A stretch of 64,000 nt of DNA, from positions 930,001 to 994,000 of the forward strand of contig JAHQIW010002308.1 of NCBI GenBank assembly GCA_019055375.1, read 5' to 3'. This DNA is from Parelaphostrongylus tenuis. Lineage: Eukaryota; Nematoda; Chromadorea; Rhabditida; Metastrongylidae. Shown here piece by piece: positions 10,904 through 22,217 of this stretch (its first letter is position 1; each line of letters opens with the position of its first letter). Under the pieces are notes generated by a model. That model did no database searches. It was not told the DNA's origin and saw nothing but the letters and a program-made list of their open reading frames with translations. A program made the translations under genes and the position numbers.

Positions 10904-12034
10904 TGAAAAAAAACTAAAAGGTGATAAAAAGCTTGGAAGGAAAAGAGGTAAGCACGCTCGAATAGCGGAAATGCGAAATAATGAAAGTGAGCGATTGATT
11001 GAAAAAGTCTCATCAAAGAAAATTTTGTGGAAATTTATAGTGAACATTAGAGGGATATCGAAAGATAGGACCACTCTCAAAAACAACTGTAAAATAGGTA
11101 CGAATTAGGAGATTCAGAAAAATATAGCGAAATCTTATTTTACGAGTTTGAAACGGCGTTATACGACAGGCACTAGGACGTCTGAATAACAGACATAAAG
11201 AGATTTTACGACGAAAGATAAGCGATGGTCATGCTGTCCAAAAGATTTGCGAAACACAAATGTTGAGAAAAAGAATACGATCTGATTCAACGTGAAGTTT
11301 TGGTTGCAGATTTTATGCGTGAAGAATACGGTGTCATATAGGCTTTCGAACATCTTCAGTTCTTCAGGAAACTTCAGTTCTAGACGAAATGGGCGCTGAA
11401 GCTCTTGAAAATAAATAAGATGATATCAGAAAAATTCAGTGATAATGAAGAAGGAATGGCTCAAATATGAATTTTAGAAAATTTCCGATTGTTGTAATCT
11501 GTTCTCAATTAATAACTCTTTTGGATATTTTCTTTGTAATTTACAAAGTGGACGAAAAGCCACTTTTGCTCTCATACCCTCCATTACGATTTGCCTTCGA
11601 TTATTTCGATTTACTTCGACTACTCACTGAATGAATATAGGTAGTGCGGTAAAAAAACTGAGCTCATCAAACTTATCATGGGCACTATAGTGCTCATCTG
11701 GTCGTTCGGCCCACATCTGTCATGAACACTATAGTAGGGTGGAATAGATTAATGAATGCACTTGTATTGTGATGAAATTTTTCGGCATTATGCCAAAGAG
11801 AACACAACATTATCTAACGGAGCAATAAAACAACACAATCATCGTAAGACAGCTAGTGGAATAAGTATGAGAAAATCTTTATATGGCCAGAAAAGCAAAG
11901 AAATATGTTTGCGCTCTCCGTTGATAAGCTTAAACGGATTGATTACAAAAACTTGTATCTTAGTCTTGAAGTTGTCAGCACTTCTGAAGTTAATATTCCT
12001 ACTCCTTTTGAGGACTTGAGAAGATAAGTTTATA
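10904..12034. other. Unannotated stretch
   Basis: AT-rich. A non-significant minus-strand frame at 11159-11353. Nothing identified. Confidence 0.4.
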
Positions 12035-12190
12035 TGACGTCGAGTCTCACTCAGTACTGTAATAGCGGTGTCGCGCCTCGTGGAGCGTAGGCAGATAGTC
12101 GGACAAGCATGCACAGTTAAAGGCACGACTCTAAGAAAAGCGGTGGCGCGACGCCGCTTGCCTATCAACGCTGGCCCTCAAAAGGTTAAT
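12035..12190. repeat. Dispersed repeat R4, copy 1
   Basis: It shares TCTCACTCAG, a GCGGYGTCGCG segment, CATGCACA and the end GCGACGCCGCYTGCC...GGYCCTCAAAAGGTTAA with 27392-27560. The body is GC-rich and begins and ends with related GCGGCGT/ACGCCGC motifs, so it may be a small inverted-repeat element. Confidence 0.5.
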
Positions 12191-14940
12191 AACATCGTAT
12201 AAATTCATCAGTAAAGAAAACTGATATTGATATCTCGTACAGAGGTCAAATTAAAATCTACTCGAAAAAATATGTTTCTACTTTACTGACGACCCTCAGT
12301 GACACGCACCCATATATTTATTATTCATTTAGAAAAATCTGATGCCAATTGTAAAATTGACATTTGAACTACAAACGGTTGTTTTTAGAGAGGCCACTGT
12401 AATGTCGTTCGCAGAAAATTTTCATTATTATTTTACCAATTCTGAAGGGACGAAGGGATCTGGCCGTTGGCTTAGAAGACAATCATCCAACACTAACAAT
12501 CAAACCTGTGTTATATCTCACAGGGCTAGCGTCGAACTACCGCCGCCCACTAACACCGTTATTGAAAAGTAATTCAGCATCTAAAAGTAATCAGTCCTAA
12601 AAAACTCCTGCCAAAATTGGTTGTGGTGTTAATATTAACCTCAGAGCTCAAAAACGAAACACAGAAGTTTTGTTCGTGAATAGAGTTCTTTCTAGTAAAC
12701 ATTATTAATTGCAAGCTCAGATAATAGAGTGGGACAGAATGGTTTTTATGATAGACAAATAGCGCTAGCTTTTCATTCTAAAATAGGAATTTGGGGCCAA
12801 ACAAAAACATTACTTCTAACATCAGAATCAATTCAGGATCATATGAAGTCAAAAGAAAATAAGTCAGTGTTGGACACAGTGAGCAAGTAAAAGTATTGAA
12901 AATGTCAGCGTAAACAAAAATGCATATCGTAATTCTCTTTTTTGAACATGTGTTTTTACTGGTGATCAAATAATATGTGAAAATATACATGTAACATTAA
13001 CATAAAAGATGAATAGTCCATAAAAAGTGAGGTCACTTTGTTAGACACAAACGACGGGAGGAGACTAGATGTGAACCACCATTCAAATCATACTTGACCT
13101 AAGATGCATGCGGATTCTTAAGAAGAAGAGCCCCTTGCTTCTACTGTTCCCGACTATTCTATAAACTCGGAAATATTCATGCATAGATGAACGAGGTTGG
13201 CTAGTGCGTATACGAATTATATTCTGCAATTCGATTCGGTCTGAAGCCAGCAATTACGTGACCGGGATGCAAATAGAAGGCAATTTAGGGAACACCTCCA
13301 ACAAATAAATTCTAATTCTAGTCCGAGAACACTAGCGAGTGCACCCATAACTATAGAAAATCACGGGAATCTATATGCAATGACAATTTTGAGAAAAAGC
13401 GAAGGAGCAAAGGCGATTTTATGAGAAAAAAAGATGTTGCTCCAGATTCTTTAACGAATGTAGTGAAAGTTTTAATGTATAGACATGTGATGATTTCAAT
13501 GTATATCCTGACTCTCTTGCTGATCAAAAAAGCTGGTTCTATGAGTGTTCCTATGAGAATCTCATTGGAAGAAGCATAGTTTTTTCTGTAAAATTTTCTC
13601 CATTGAAGTGTGTCGATCAAACTTGACCATAGTGAATGGTGTAGATGGCAGTCATATTTGAAGTCTCAGAAAAGTTTCTGCCCCCAACTTTACAAAAACT
13701 CTTGTGCCGACACCTAGAAAGTACTCTTCTCCTGAAATTGTAAGAAGTAAGCTGAAGGAAAATCAGATTGCTTTTCGGAGAAAAAACAACAAGTGTTTCA
13801 AATAATCCTCATCAAAGACAATTTTTCTTCTAAAAATACCAGGTTTTCAATGAATAGAACACATTGATGACGAAAAATTTTCAGCGATTATCAAATGCAT
13901 CAGATACATTATTTGTAATCTCAATAATTATCAAGTGACTCGAGCGTGCACCAGAAAAGTCTACAATCATCTGCCTCCAAATTAAGCGCGGAATGGGAAT
14001 TCTTTCTCGAAAAACACAAAGGTCATCATCCATGCCATCCTATGCCATTTATTTATACCATTTTCTAAGGGCAAGCACCATTAGATAGCCCATTGGCTTT
14101 GCCATTAAATCTGGCTATGGTCAGGGATAGTTGATCGATCTAGTGCATAGAAGTGTTGAGCTCATTTATTAAAAAGGCCAAGAATTGGCTTCCAGGGAAG
14201 AGCTGCAAACGTGATGAGTACAGTCACATTTTGTTGGGCTGTTTACATTGACAACCATGTAGATGCATTAGATTGTGAAAACTAGTTGTAGAGAGGCACG
14301 AAACTATAAACGAGCAGTAAAAAAAGAAGAAAAGTGAACAGAAGATAAAACAGGTTTCGAATAGTTAGAAAGAAAGGAATAACTAGCGCGGGAATTTATC
14401 GAGCTTACGATAATTTGATGTGAAGCTGGTGATGTAACATTTAATTGATAGTGGTGACTATATTCGCTTCCTGCAGCAATTTTCTATTTATTGAAGATGT
14501 TTCCTGATTGAACATGTTCAGCATAGGAAGCATACGATATTGCAGAAACGGAGTATTCTATTAAAAGGAATGATAAATATATGGTGAGACAATAACTCTT
14601 ATAGATTTTGTATGGAAAGTAGAATGAGAAAGAAAAATGCCCACCAGTGCAAAAGTATGATGGATAGATAATGAAATAGGTTCTAAGTACAATAGATTAT
14701 TAGAGTAGGAAAGATTTAGGGTGACATAATAACCATGAAGATAATCCTACACTCCTTTCAGTCTCCTTCCGAAAAGAAAAAAGATTCAGAACGCAGAAGG
14801 TAAAGCTGCAGGAAAAGACATGACAAAGACTATATCAGTCAGGATAGCCTGCATTTTTTGAGAGAAATAGATGACCCCAAGGAAGAAACATGAGCCAAAA
14901 GAAAGGGTTTTTTTCCAGATTGTAACAAATTGATTATCTC
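12191..14940. other. Unannotated stretch
   Basis: AT-rich with short open frames on both strands and no domain, splice pair or repeat match that I recognise. Confidence 0.4.
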
Positions 14941-14949
14941 AAGAAACGC

Positions 14950-15072
14950 GCTCCTCCGAATGAGAGAACAGAAGCCGGATCGGTCGAGTGCTGTAGGCGG
15001 AGCGTGCTCAAGACGGGGCGTGACCTTCGCCAGACCGACGACCTGCACAATGGACGGATTGTCGAGATCGGA
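14950..15072 (-). CDS. Candidate coding exon, unplaced
   Basis: GC-rich island in AT-rich surroundings. One minus-strand frame reads SDLDNPSIVQVVGLAKVTPR and then LEHAPPTALDRSGFCSLIRR, with AG at 15073-15074 (CTTAAGAG) as a possible acceptor. The composition and position, 4 kb upstream of the Walker A exon on the same strand, fit a 5' exon of the NTPase gene. I found no convincing GT donor (only GAAG|GTCACG inside or TTT|GTTACA beyond), and a second frame is also open. Product unknown. Confidence 0.3.
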
Positions 15073-15878
15073 GAGCTCTTAAGGTGCTTGATGACGATCA
15101 CATGATATGGTCAGCTTTCAGTTACGAACCATTCAACTCAACAGTGTTCACATGGCATGGTCGTCTTTGTCCATGATGAAATCTCTCAAATGATTTTCTT
15201 CCCGGTTGACATTTCTTGGATTTTTGGAAACCTCAACATGGATAAAAAAAGCAAGTGTAAACAGGTAATATAAACAGTTGGAAATGTTCTTGGTTTTGGG
15301 AATATGTGGTTTTTCTTGTTAAAAAGAAGATCTTTCCTTGACACATGGTCATTCTTCCAAATAAAAAAAGGACGAGGATCTTTGCAGAAATCTCTTCAGT
15401 GTTATTTCATCATTGGATAGTGATAATGTCTTCTTAAAACCCTAATTTACCACATGATGTTCCCTCTCCTTTCCACTTCTTATACGTGCGCCGTAGATAA
15501 TTCTGGCGCACGAAATGTTCATGGGTCCTGAATGGTTCCCATGAGGTTGATTTAACGTTTCCACTTCACCGTGGCAAATTCCCAATCAGACAATGTTGTA
15601 GAATCTGACGACTACTAACAATAAAGGTTTACCACACTTGATACATTAGCTACGATTTCGCTCTGGATGGTATCCTCCGTGTAGAGATGAGATCATATTT
15701 AGGAAGTTTACTATAAGAGGCTGGCCGAATTGAATGCGAACATAGAATAGTCATCGAGCTATTGAGACTGAATCATTGATGATGTGCTCTAAAAAGGGAT
15801 CAGCATGCAAGTGAAAGGACTGCTGTTACTAAAAGACTGGAGAAGTATAAAAAATGTTTAGCTCGACCAATTCACCGG

Positions 15879-16108
15879 AGGCGCCATGTCCGAGTGGTTG
15901 TGATGCGCGTCATGGCGAGAGGCGCACCTCTTTCAAAAGTACCAACACTCTCCGGCACTCAACAACGAACGCCCTATGGATCGCCACAACCAGGCTTTCT
16001 TTGTGAGTAGAAAGCGATGCGCTAACCAATATTCTATGCCGTTAAAGAAGGAGACGAAAAACGAACTGAACGCCAGAAGTACTGAGATCCGCACAGTAAA
16101 AAAAAAAC
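15879..16108 (+). repeat. SINE family 2 copy
   Basis: The head GGCGCCATGTCCGAGTGGTT, the body with ACTCAACAACGAACGCCCTA and ATTCTATGCCGTTAAAGAAG, and the end AAGTACTGAGATCCGCACAG followed by an A-rich tail match 36611-36830. Confidence 0.78.
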
Positions 16109-16949
16109 AGTTGCAAAGGATCGAAGTAATATGAATAAAAGATAACTCTTTCACCACTGTAATTAGGCATGGGACAGGGCGAGCCGTCATTCAGTGTCTT
16201 CTTTAAACGCGATATTTATGTGCACCAAAACGTGTTTATAAGGTAATCGGTGATCAGTAAGGGCGCGGCGACTGGTTTCTTCAAATAAACGTTATAACCT
16301 TCAATTCGGCTATTGTTTTGCTCAGAGAAAGAAATTTTATGCTAAAAAGCAGACTTCAAAGAGCAGAACTTTAGAACAATAAATTAGCAGGTCTGCTGAA
16401 ATTTGCACATACGGGGTGGAACGTCCGAGACACACCGTGTACCACAACCTGTGCAAATGTTGTTGAAAGGATCAATTGTATTGATATTTTTCTGTATAGT
16501 ATACGGCAAGAAAACTGCCTACAAATAGCGTTTTATAAAATTCTGCTTAGTTTAGTTTAGTTTGTGTGGTTACGAGTACTACAAAGTAAGCAGACGATTA
16601 CGAGAACGAAGTTAGACGACATCTTAACCACGATAGACGAGGCGTTTTGCATGAATGTGCTGACGTATAGAAGACTATCTCTCAGCACAGGACGGATAAT
16701 TGTACCATTTTGATTCTGCTTTAGGAACTGCAGCAGTGTAAGATTTGCTTACTTGCAGCTGAAATTGAAGATATTGATGCCTAGGAAAGCTGTTAAAAGC
16801 TTATTACATCACTTATTTGATATGACGTCTGAAATAAGTGTGAACAACTGATGTATCAACCTCGGAAAGGCTCAAAAACATTCTCTTAGACTACAACGAC
16901 ACTTTGATAGCGAGGCTGAAAACTGAGCCTTTCATGGGGCCTGCTATAG

Positions 16950-17272
16950 GCACTTATACACTGCAAGACACGTGTTTCGGGTTTCAGTTGCACGGTGCCT
17001 TTTCATTCAGTCAATTCTCGGGGATCCAACGCTACATAAAGGTACCTGAAAGGTACGAGGGAGGAACTTACACTGAACGTATAGTTGAAGAATCACCGTG
17101 GCGTTCTTGGCGCTGTTTCACCGTCCGTCGAGTGTGAAGAATTTGTTCGCGATTCCTTTATGTAGGGGCAGATCCCCGAGGAACTAACTGAATGAAAAGG
17201 CACCGTGCAACTGAAGGGGCTGGAAGCGCGAAACACGTGCCTTCCTTTGTATAAGTGCACATATCAGACCTC
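16950..17272. repeat. Fold-back element (long inverted repeat)
   Basis: The left arm (about 16950-17043) contains ACACGTGTTTCG, CAGTTGCACGGTGCCTTTTC, ATTCAGT and GGGGATC, then CTACATAAAGG. The right arm (about 17156-17272) is its reverse complement with a few changes and starts CCTTTATGTAGGGGCAGATC. About 110 bp separate the arms. A related fold-back lies at 59240-59535. No transposase frame; probably a MITE-like element. Confidence 0.7.
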
Positions 17273-18460
17273 AGGAAAGACCAAAACATATTTTCATATT
17301 ATACTGCTTTTGAGCGAGGTCCCCAAATAGTCGATTGCAATGTTTGTTACATATACGAAAATCATTCTGCTTGAAGAAACACCCACATAGCTTTCAGTCT
17401 CGCAAAATTATTCGTCAGTGTATGGTTGAGCACGTAGAAAAACACCAATATTTGTTGTAAATGGTATTGCCGAATGCCATTAAGAAAAATGACGAGAGGA
17501 GGGCGCAAATGAGACTAATGTTGTTTTCATCATTCTATAGCTTCGTTGTTATTATCTGGCGCTAAAAGGACGACAAACGTGACAGTGAAAATGAGCAACT
17601 GAAGTGTTCGTATAGATGGGCTTGTCGGATTATACAAACATAATTACGAATAGACATAAGTATATAGATGACAGGTACGTCAAAATGTCAAGCATCACAT
17701 GAAGTGGTTATCTATCGGTCACGGACGGCCGCCACGAAAATTGGTGGTGAAGACGGCCAATATGGTTGCCGATTGCTCTCTTTATGACTAATAAGAGCCG
17801 TGTTTGAGCAACAAGAAAAAAATCTATGATGAAGAAATCCGGTACTCTTCAAAATCTATGATCACCGATCATCGCGAATTTGCAATGTAGGCATAAAGTT
17901 GTCCATGCGAAAAAAGTTCGAAACAGAAGAGGAAGGGAAAGATAGAGTGGGGTAGTGTGAACAGCAGCTATAACTACTTAATTACATCGTTTTTTCCAAG
18001 CATGATAATTTTAGTATGGATAAAAACATTGGAATTGCTGATAAGCACTTTAGGGTGATAGTGCCACCGGCGTGACGACGTATTGTCACTTTTGAGGGTG
18101 GCCCAAACGCGATATAAATCGTTGGTTTATTGCTCGGCGCTCAGTTGGCAGATTAAAAGGTAGAAAGATGAATTACGCTTATCGATTATATGAGACTTTG
18201 TGAAGTGGAAAACATCATAAAAATTGAAGCATCAGGTTCGCTTTTGTAATCTTAAATGGAAAACAGAGGTATTGAGAGTGTTGGTAAGCAAATGAATCCT
18301 CTTCTGTAGAAACTTTCGTATTATTGAACTGACATACATCTACATTAAGAACATAAAAATAATACGAGGAGGAAGTCCCATGACCGACTATCTCTTAACT
18401 TTGGCATTCTTCAGTAATCGCTTGTTCTCTTTCTATCAAACCTAACACGAGGTATCTATA
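17273..18460. other. Unannotated stretch
   Basis: No gene, exon or repeat recognised. Confidence 0.4.
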
Positions 18461-18462
18461 GT

Positions 18463-18849
18463 AACAGGTTAGGGGAAAAGTTCTGAGAAAATGCTTGTAA
18501 AACATTTATTTATGCACATCTGACACCTGAATAAAGACAAAACTGATATTCAAAGTACTCCCGTTAAACTTTTTGAATCACCTGTACACCGTACTTTTGC
18601 CAACTGTGTCTTCGTCCCTAGCCAGAACGATGCGTTCACTTGCCACCGTTGTATCTGAACCCTACAGCCATTCGTTCATCATCAACAACCTGATTTGCTA
18701 GTTTGTTAACTCCATCTTGAAATAAGTAGATAAATTATATACCAATTAACGCGGGAGGAGAGGGGCTTTCAAATGAGTCCAAAAATACAAAAAAATGACC
18801 GACACTTAGAAAGTCACAAGCATTTTCTCAGAACCCTTTCCCCAACGTA
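18463..18849 (-). mobile_element. Internally deleted mariner, transposase N-terminus only
   Basis: Terminal inverted repeats: left ACAGGTTAGGGGAAAAGTTC (18464 onward); right, inverted, ACGTTGGGGAAAGGGTTC. Both continue TGAGAAAATGCTTGT, and both ends are next to TA. On the minus strand an ATG at 18715 starts MELTN, then a stop, then QIRLLMMNEWL with further stops, matching the helix-turn-helix start of mariner transposases. The catalytic part is absent. Closest relative in the window: 30183-30566. Confidence 0.75.
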
Positions 18850-18894
18850 TTATTATTTACTCGAACAGCAGACGATTCGGTGGTTTTCGCCTTC

Positions 18895-19175
18895 ATCAGA
18901 GCTTGGAAAGATATGTGATCTCTGCTTGGTGGTCTCCAGTAGAACAAATCAGTGGGAAACTTACAAAAAGCGGTGTATAGATTAGAGTTGATAATTTGTG
19001 CTTGATGTGATTAAAATATGTTAAGTGCTTTCTTTTCAACGAAGTATTGGAGGCGTTTGGCTGATTGGTTTGTGAACAAACCTGATTTTTCCAGGCTCTG
19101 AAGAAGGAGAAACTGCCGACGCGTCGCTGCTTGAATAAACAATATTATAAGAACTTCGTGTTACGCTGAGTAGAA
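18895..19175 (+). mobile_element. Penelope-like element 3' tail
   Basis: It shares with 48905-49175, in order, a TGATCTC...CTGGTGATCTCCA-like stretch, TTTGTGCTTGATGYGATT, TTTCCAGGCTCTGAAGAAGG and CTGCCGACGCGTCGC followed by an ATAAA-containing end. Only untranslated tail sequence is present. Confidence 0.6.
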
Positions 19176-19213
19176 AAATAGGGTATTCAAGAGTGACGGA
19201 AGGAAATGTTACT

Positions 19214-19360
19214 TATTAAAGAGTCTCCTTGCAATCTCGAGGATAACCTTGCTCTGGCATTCCATAGGGCGTTGTTGTTGACTGCCGGAGAGATGTGGGT
19301 GGTGGAGCTCGGCTCCTCGTGCCCGTGACAAGCAACATAACCACTCGGCCAAGGTGCTCC
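19214..19360 (-). repeat. SINE family 2 copy
   Basis: The reverse complement starts GGAGCACCTTGGCCGAGTGG and contains CAACAACGCCCTATGGAATG and ATCCTCGAGATTGCAAGGA, as in the copy at 36611. It lacks the 3' part of the family. Confidence 0.72.
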
Positions 19361-19420
19361 ATTTACACTACTACTACAAGTAATTTCAATAATAATCACA
19401 GTAACGGCAGTAACAATAAC

Positions 19421-19431
19421 AATAATATATA

Positions 19432-19462
<31 letters not shown>

Positions 19463-19463
19463 G
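19421..19463. repeat. AT microsatellite
   Basis: An AATAAT stretch followed by TA dinucleotides. Confidence 0.9.
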
Positions 19464-19611
19464 AGTGCCTTGACTTTTTATTTAGTGTCTACTAGTGCTT
19501 ATTAGTGCCAGTGTTAGCGCTGTCTATCAGTGCCTTTAATTAGTGCCTGCTACATTTCATTGCAGAGTACGATGTGTAATAAATCACACAGAAGCTATCC
19601 AAAAGCAAAGC

Positions 19612-19692
19612 AGGAGCTGTGGGTTGATACACTGGTTAGTACGTGAGATCTTAGAAGGATAATCGAGGGTTCGAAGCCTGACTAAAGTTGTG
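19612..19692 (+). repeat. tRNA-like pseudogene or SINE head
   Basis: ACTGGTTAGTACGTGAGATC resembles an A-box/D-arm and GAGGGTTCGAAGCCT a B-box/T-arm, at roughly tRNA spacing. The acceptor stem does not pair and no anticodon arm is convincing, so it is not called a tRNA gene. Confidence 0.4.
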
Positions 19693-20954
19693 AGTTTCGC
19701 TCATATCTCAGTCTCTGTTAATGATAACAGCAATAATTATAATAGTAGTGATAACTAAACTGCTGTCAACAAAGAGAAGAACAAGAAGCGGGAGAAAAAT
19801 AACAGCAAGAACTCCAACAAAAGGGAGATAAGCAATCCAACTACAGCAGATCACAATAATGATAAGAAAAAAGAAGAATGAGTGAAAGAAGAGTATCTCT
19901 CAAGCAGATCACTACGAAACGGCAATGAGTATTATAAATTCCGTAGTTTTTATTTCTCCGCACGTTATAATAACTGTTCTGCTGTTGAAAAGAGAGCGTG
20001 TATAGAGAGCATCGTGCAAGCTATCGGGCGCAGCCGAATCGGACATCGTTTGAAACAGTGTCTTCCGATGTCCGAAACCATCTGTCTGGGCTAATTATCA
20101 TCTCACAACACGCCTCTACCATTCTCATACGAGATGCGCTCATTGACCACGTTATGTCGGCTACTCATCCAGAAAACATCGGAAGTCATCCATGAAGCGC
20201 TCGGGCGCTAGACGACTGCCCAACTAGCACGCCTGTAGACAAACCACTGCGAAGAATCTTTGAAAGTCATCGCAGAAATCTTCGGGGTTGATAGTCGAAG
20301 CTTTTCTTTTCTTGCACAGAAGATTTCAGCGGGCACATCAAGTCATTATTTTTAAGTAACTCAAGCGAAAGCACTAACCTCTAATCAGTTGCTACTTCTT
20401 CAACAGAATAGATTGAGAATTGAAGAAATTAACTGCTGGACGACCTCCATAAAATGTCTCGTCGGCCCAGATGGAATTTATGTGTTTTAGTACATAAGTG
20501 TAATCGTACTATAAATAATGAATACAAATTTTACGAGTTGGATTTTTATAATTCCAAGTCATGAAGGTACTGTATCCAACAGCCGTATTATAAGAAGATG
20601 CAGAGAAAGACATAATTTCCATAAAAACATCAAATAACATAATCGATGTGAACAACTCATTCGCATGCTGCATGGGAAATGTCGAAGATTTCTTAGAAAG
20701 AAGAAAGCATAGTTGCAATTCGATAATGTTTTATACGGGAAGTGATTGGAAAATAGTAGGAAATCAAAACAGCTACTACAAATCTTTTCTTCTCTCGTTG
20801 AATGTATTGGATTTTGGCAAGTCGGCCATAGCTCAAAAGTCTTGAAACAAATCCGTCACAAGAAAAATCGTTAATTACAGCGGGAAACTTGTCATCGGAG
20901 AAGGAGAGAACGTCTCTACTGGCGTGGCACCTCATGATGAGTACAAAAATTTTG
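19693..20954. other. Unannotated stretch
   Basis: The segment 20000-20240 is GC-richer with a 65-codon plus-strand frame (19998-20195) of no known family. Nothing else seen. Confidence 0.35.
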
Positions 20955-21269
20955 CTACGCATATATTTCCGACAACTCATGAGCACTTTGAGGCAGTAAC
21001 ATGAACTCGAAGGTGCCATAGTAATGACGGAAAGTAGTAGCCGGTGGACTGATGGACCCAGCGATAGCTGCGAATGGCGGCCAGTCGAAGACATGCCGAA
21101 GGTCCGCGCCCAAACACTGGTAATTGAGCGTGAGCACTCCGTCCGCTCGCAAATAGAGACGTATTGAGTCAACATTACTTGTGAATGGCCGTTGAACTTT
21201 ACTGAATAATCTCGACAGCACTGGTATGCGGCTAGAAAACTCCCCCCACCCACTCCCCTTATCCATAAG
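20955..21269 (-). CDS. Candidate terminal exon, unknown protein
   Basis: A good acceptor (TTTTTATGCAG, exon from 21269) opens a frame of about 104 codons that ends at a TAG at 20955-20957. The peptide is protein-like: SRIPVLSRLFSKVQ, then SIRLYLRADGVLTLNYQ, then VFDWPPFAAIAG and GTFEFMLLPQSAHELSEIYA at the end. The pattern of a strand ending in LTLNY, followed by an F-hydrophobic strand and an acidic tail, faintly recalls the C-terminus of RAD1-type sliding-clamp proteins (9-1-1 complex), but an insertion of about 30 residues would be needed. I do not assign it. A second minus-strand frame is also open over the whole region, so the reading frame itself is uncertain. The surroundings on both sides are AT-rich. 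Confidence 0.4.
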   Translation of the reverse strand, partial: LMDKGSGWGEFSSRIPVLSRLFSKVQRPFTSNVDSIRLYLRADGVLTLNYQCLGADLRHVFDWPPFAAIAGSISPPATTFRHYYGTFEFMLLPQSAHELSEIYA

Positions 21270-21449
21270 ATCTGCATAAAAATTTCACGTATACAGTCGA
21301 CAGGAGTTTTTAGTTCCCCCTCATCTAGTTATTTTGTCTATCACACAATGTGCCTAACCCGGAACTTTTTTCAAAATATTCGTTGGCTTGGTTCTATCAT
21401 TCACCGCAATCTTCAAAAGTGCATGTGAGTTTTACTGCCACTTAAAAAA

Positions 21450-21644
21450 TTGGGATTCTTCATGAATGTCGTTGAATGCCATTTATTTGATTCTTCCAGA
21501 AATACGGTGTTACCTCAGCAAAGTCATATGTTCATCACAAGCACTGAACGAATTTTTAAGCATTCATTTGATCCTTCAAGGAATACGGTAATACCTCAGC
21601 AAAGTCATATGTTCATCACAGGCACTGAACGAATTTTAAATTGA
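21450..21644 (+). repeat. 81-bp tandem duplication inside an open frame
   Basis: The two units 21478-21558 and 21559-21639 are about 90% identical. Each contains AATACGGT, ACCTCAGCAAAGTCATATGT and TTCATCACAAGCACTGAACG-type sequence. The 81-bp period is 27 codons, so the frame 21450-21644 reads through both (PQQSHMFITSTERIFK, then PQQSHMFITGTERILN). The protein is unrecognised; short plus-strand frames follow at 21641-21853 and 21865-22056. Confidence 0.75.
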
Positions 21645-22114
21645 ATAAGCTAGTTGCAGACAAATCTGGTGCTAAGTTGCCGATTCCGGAATCCGAGGAG
21701 GCACATTATGCACAGTGCAGGGTCGAACTAGAGGTCACATGTGTATCTCATGTGATTTATACGAACAATTTAGCCACCTGCAACTGCTTCGAAAAAGAAA
21801 CAAACTGTGATATTGGAAGGTGCGTCCTTATTCCTGACTTATATGGAAACTGATTAACAATGATATGCGAAAGAACGAAAACAAAGGCGAGGTGGTGAGT
21901 TATACAATCGGAAATAATCTGGAACTCATAACTCCCCGATATCTAAAATGGGTTTACATCACAAATCAACATCTCAAGACAGAAGTGCGGAAGCTTTTTA
22001 TCAACAAAAATGAGAATAGGATTTTCAAACAGAACTTCTTTTACTCAACCGCCTAGAGAGGTGGTATGATGTTATAGATTTACCAATGATGTAAAGTGAT
22101 GTGCACAACTCTTT

Positions 22115-22217
22115 CGTCAAGCAGCACTCGAACCCGCAATTCAATCTAACCGGGGAGGGGGGGGGGGGGGGAGAAGGGGTGGGGGCGTGCTCTAACCAGT
22201 TGCACTAGCGACGCCTG
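22115..22217 (-). repeat. tRNA-like head interrupted by a G/C tract
   Basis: The minus strand reads GGCGTCGCTAGTGCAACTGG, then TTAGAGCACGCC, a long C-rich run, then GCGGGTTCGAGTGCTGC. The A and B box-like parts sit outside a low-complexity insert (plus strand 22152-22190, mostly G). Likely an old SINE or tRNA pseudogene. Confidence 0.45.
22152..22190 (+). repeat. Poly-G tract, G-quadruplex prone
   Basis: GGGGAGGGG followed by a run of about 15 G, GAGAAGGGG and TGGGGGCG. Several G-runs of four or more within 40 bases. Confidence 0.85.

Noticed and set aside
21478..21639. CRISPR-like repeat
   Set aside because: Only two long units without spacers in a eukaryotic context; a tandem duplication.
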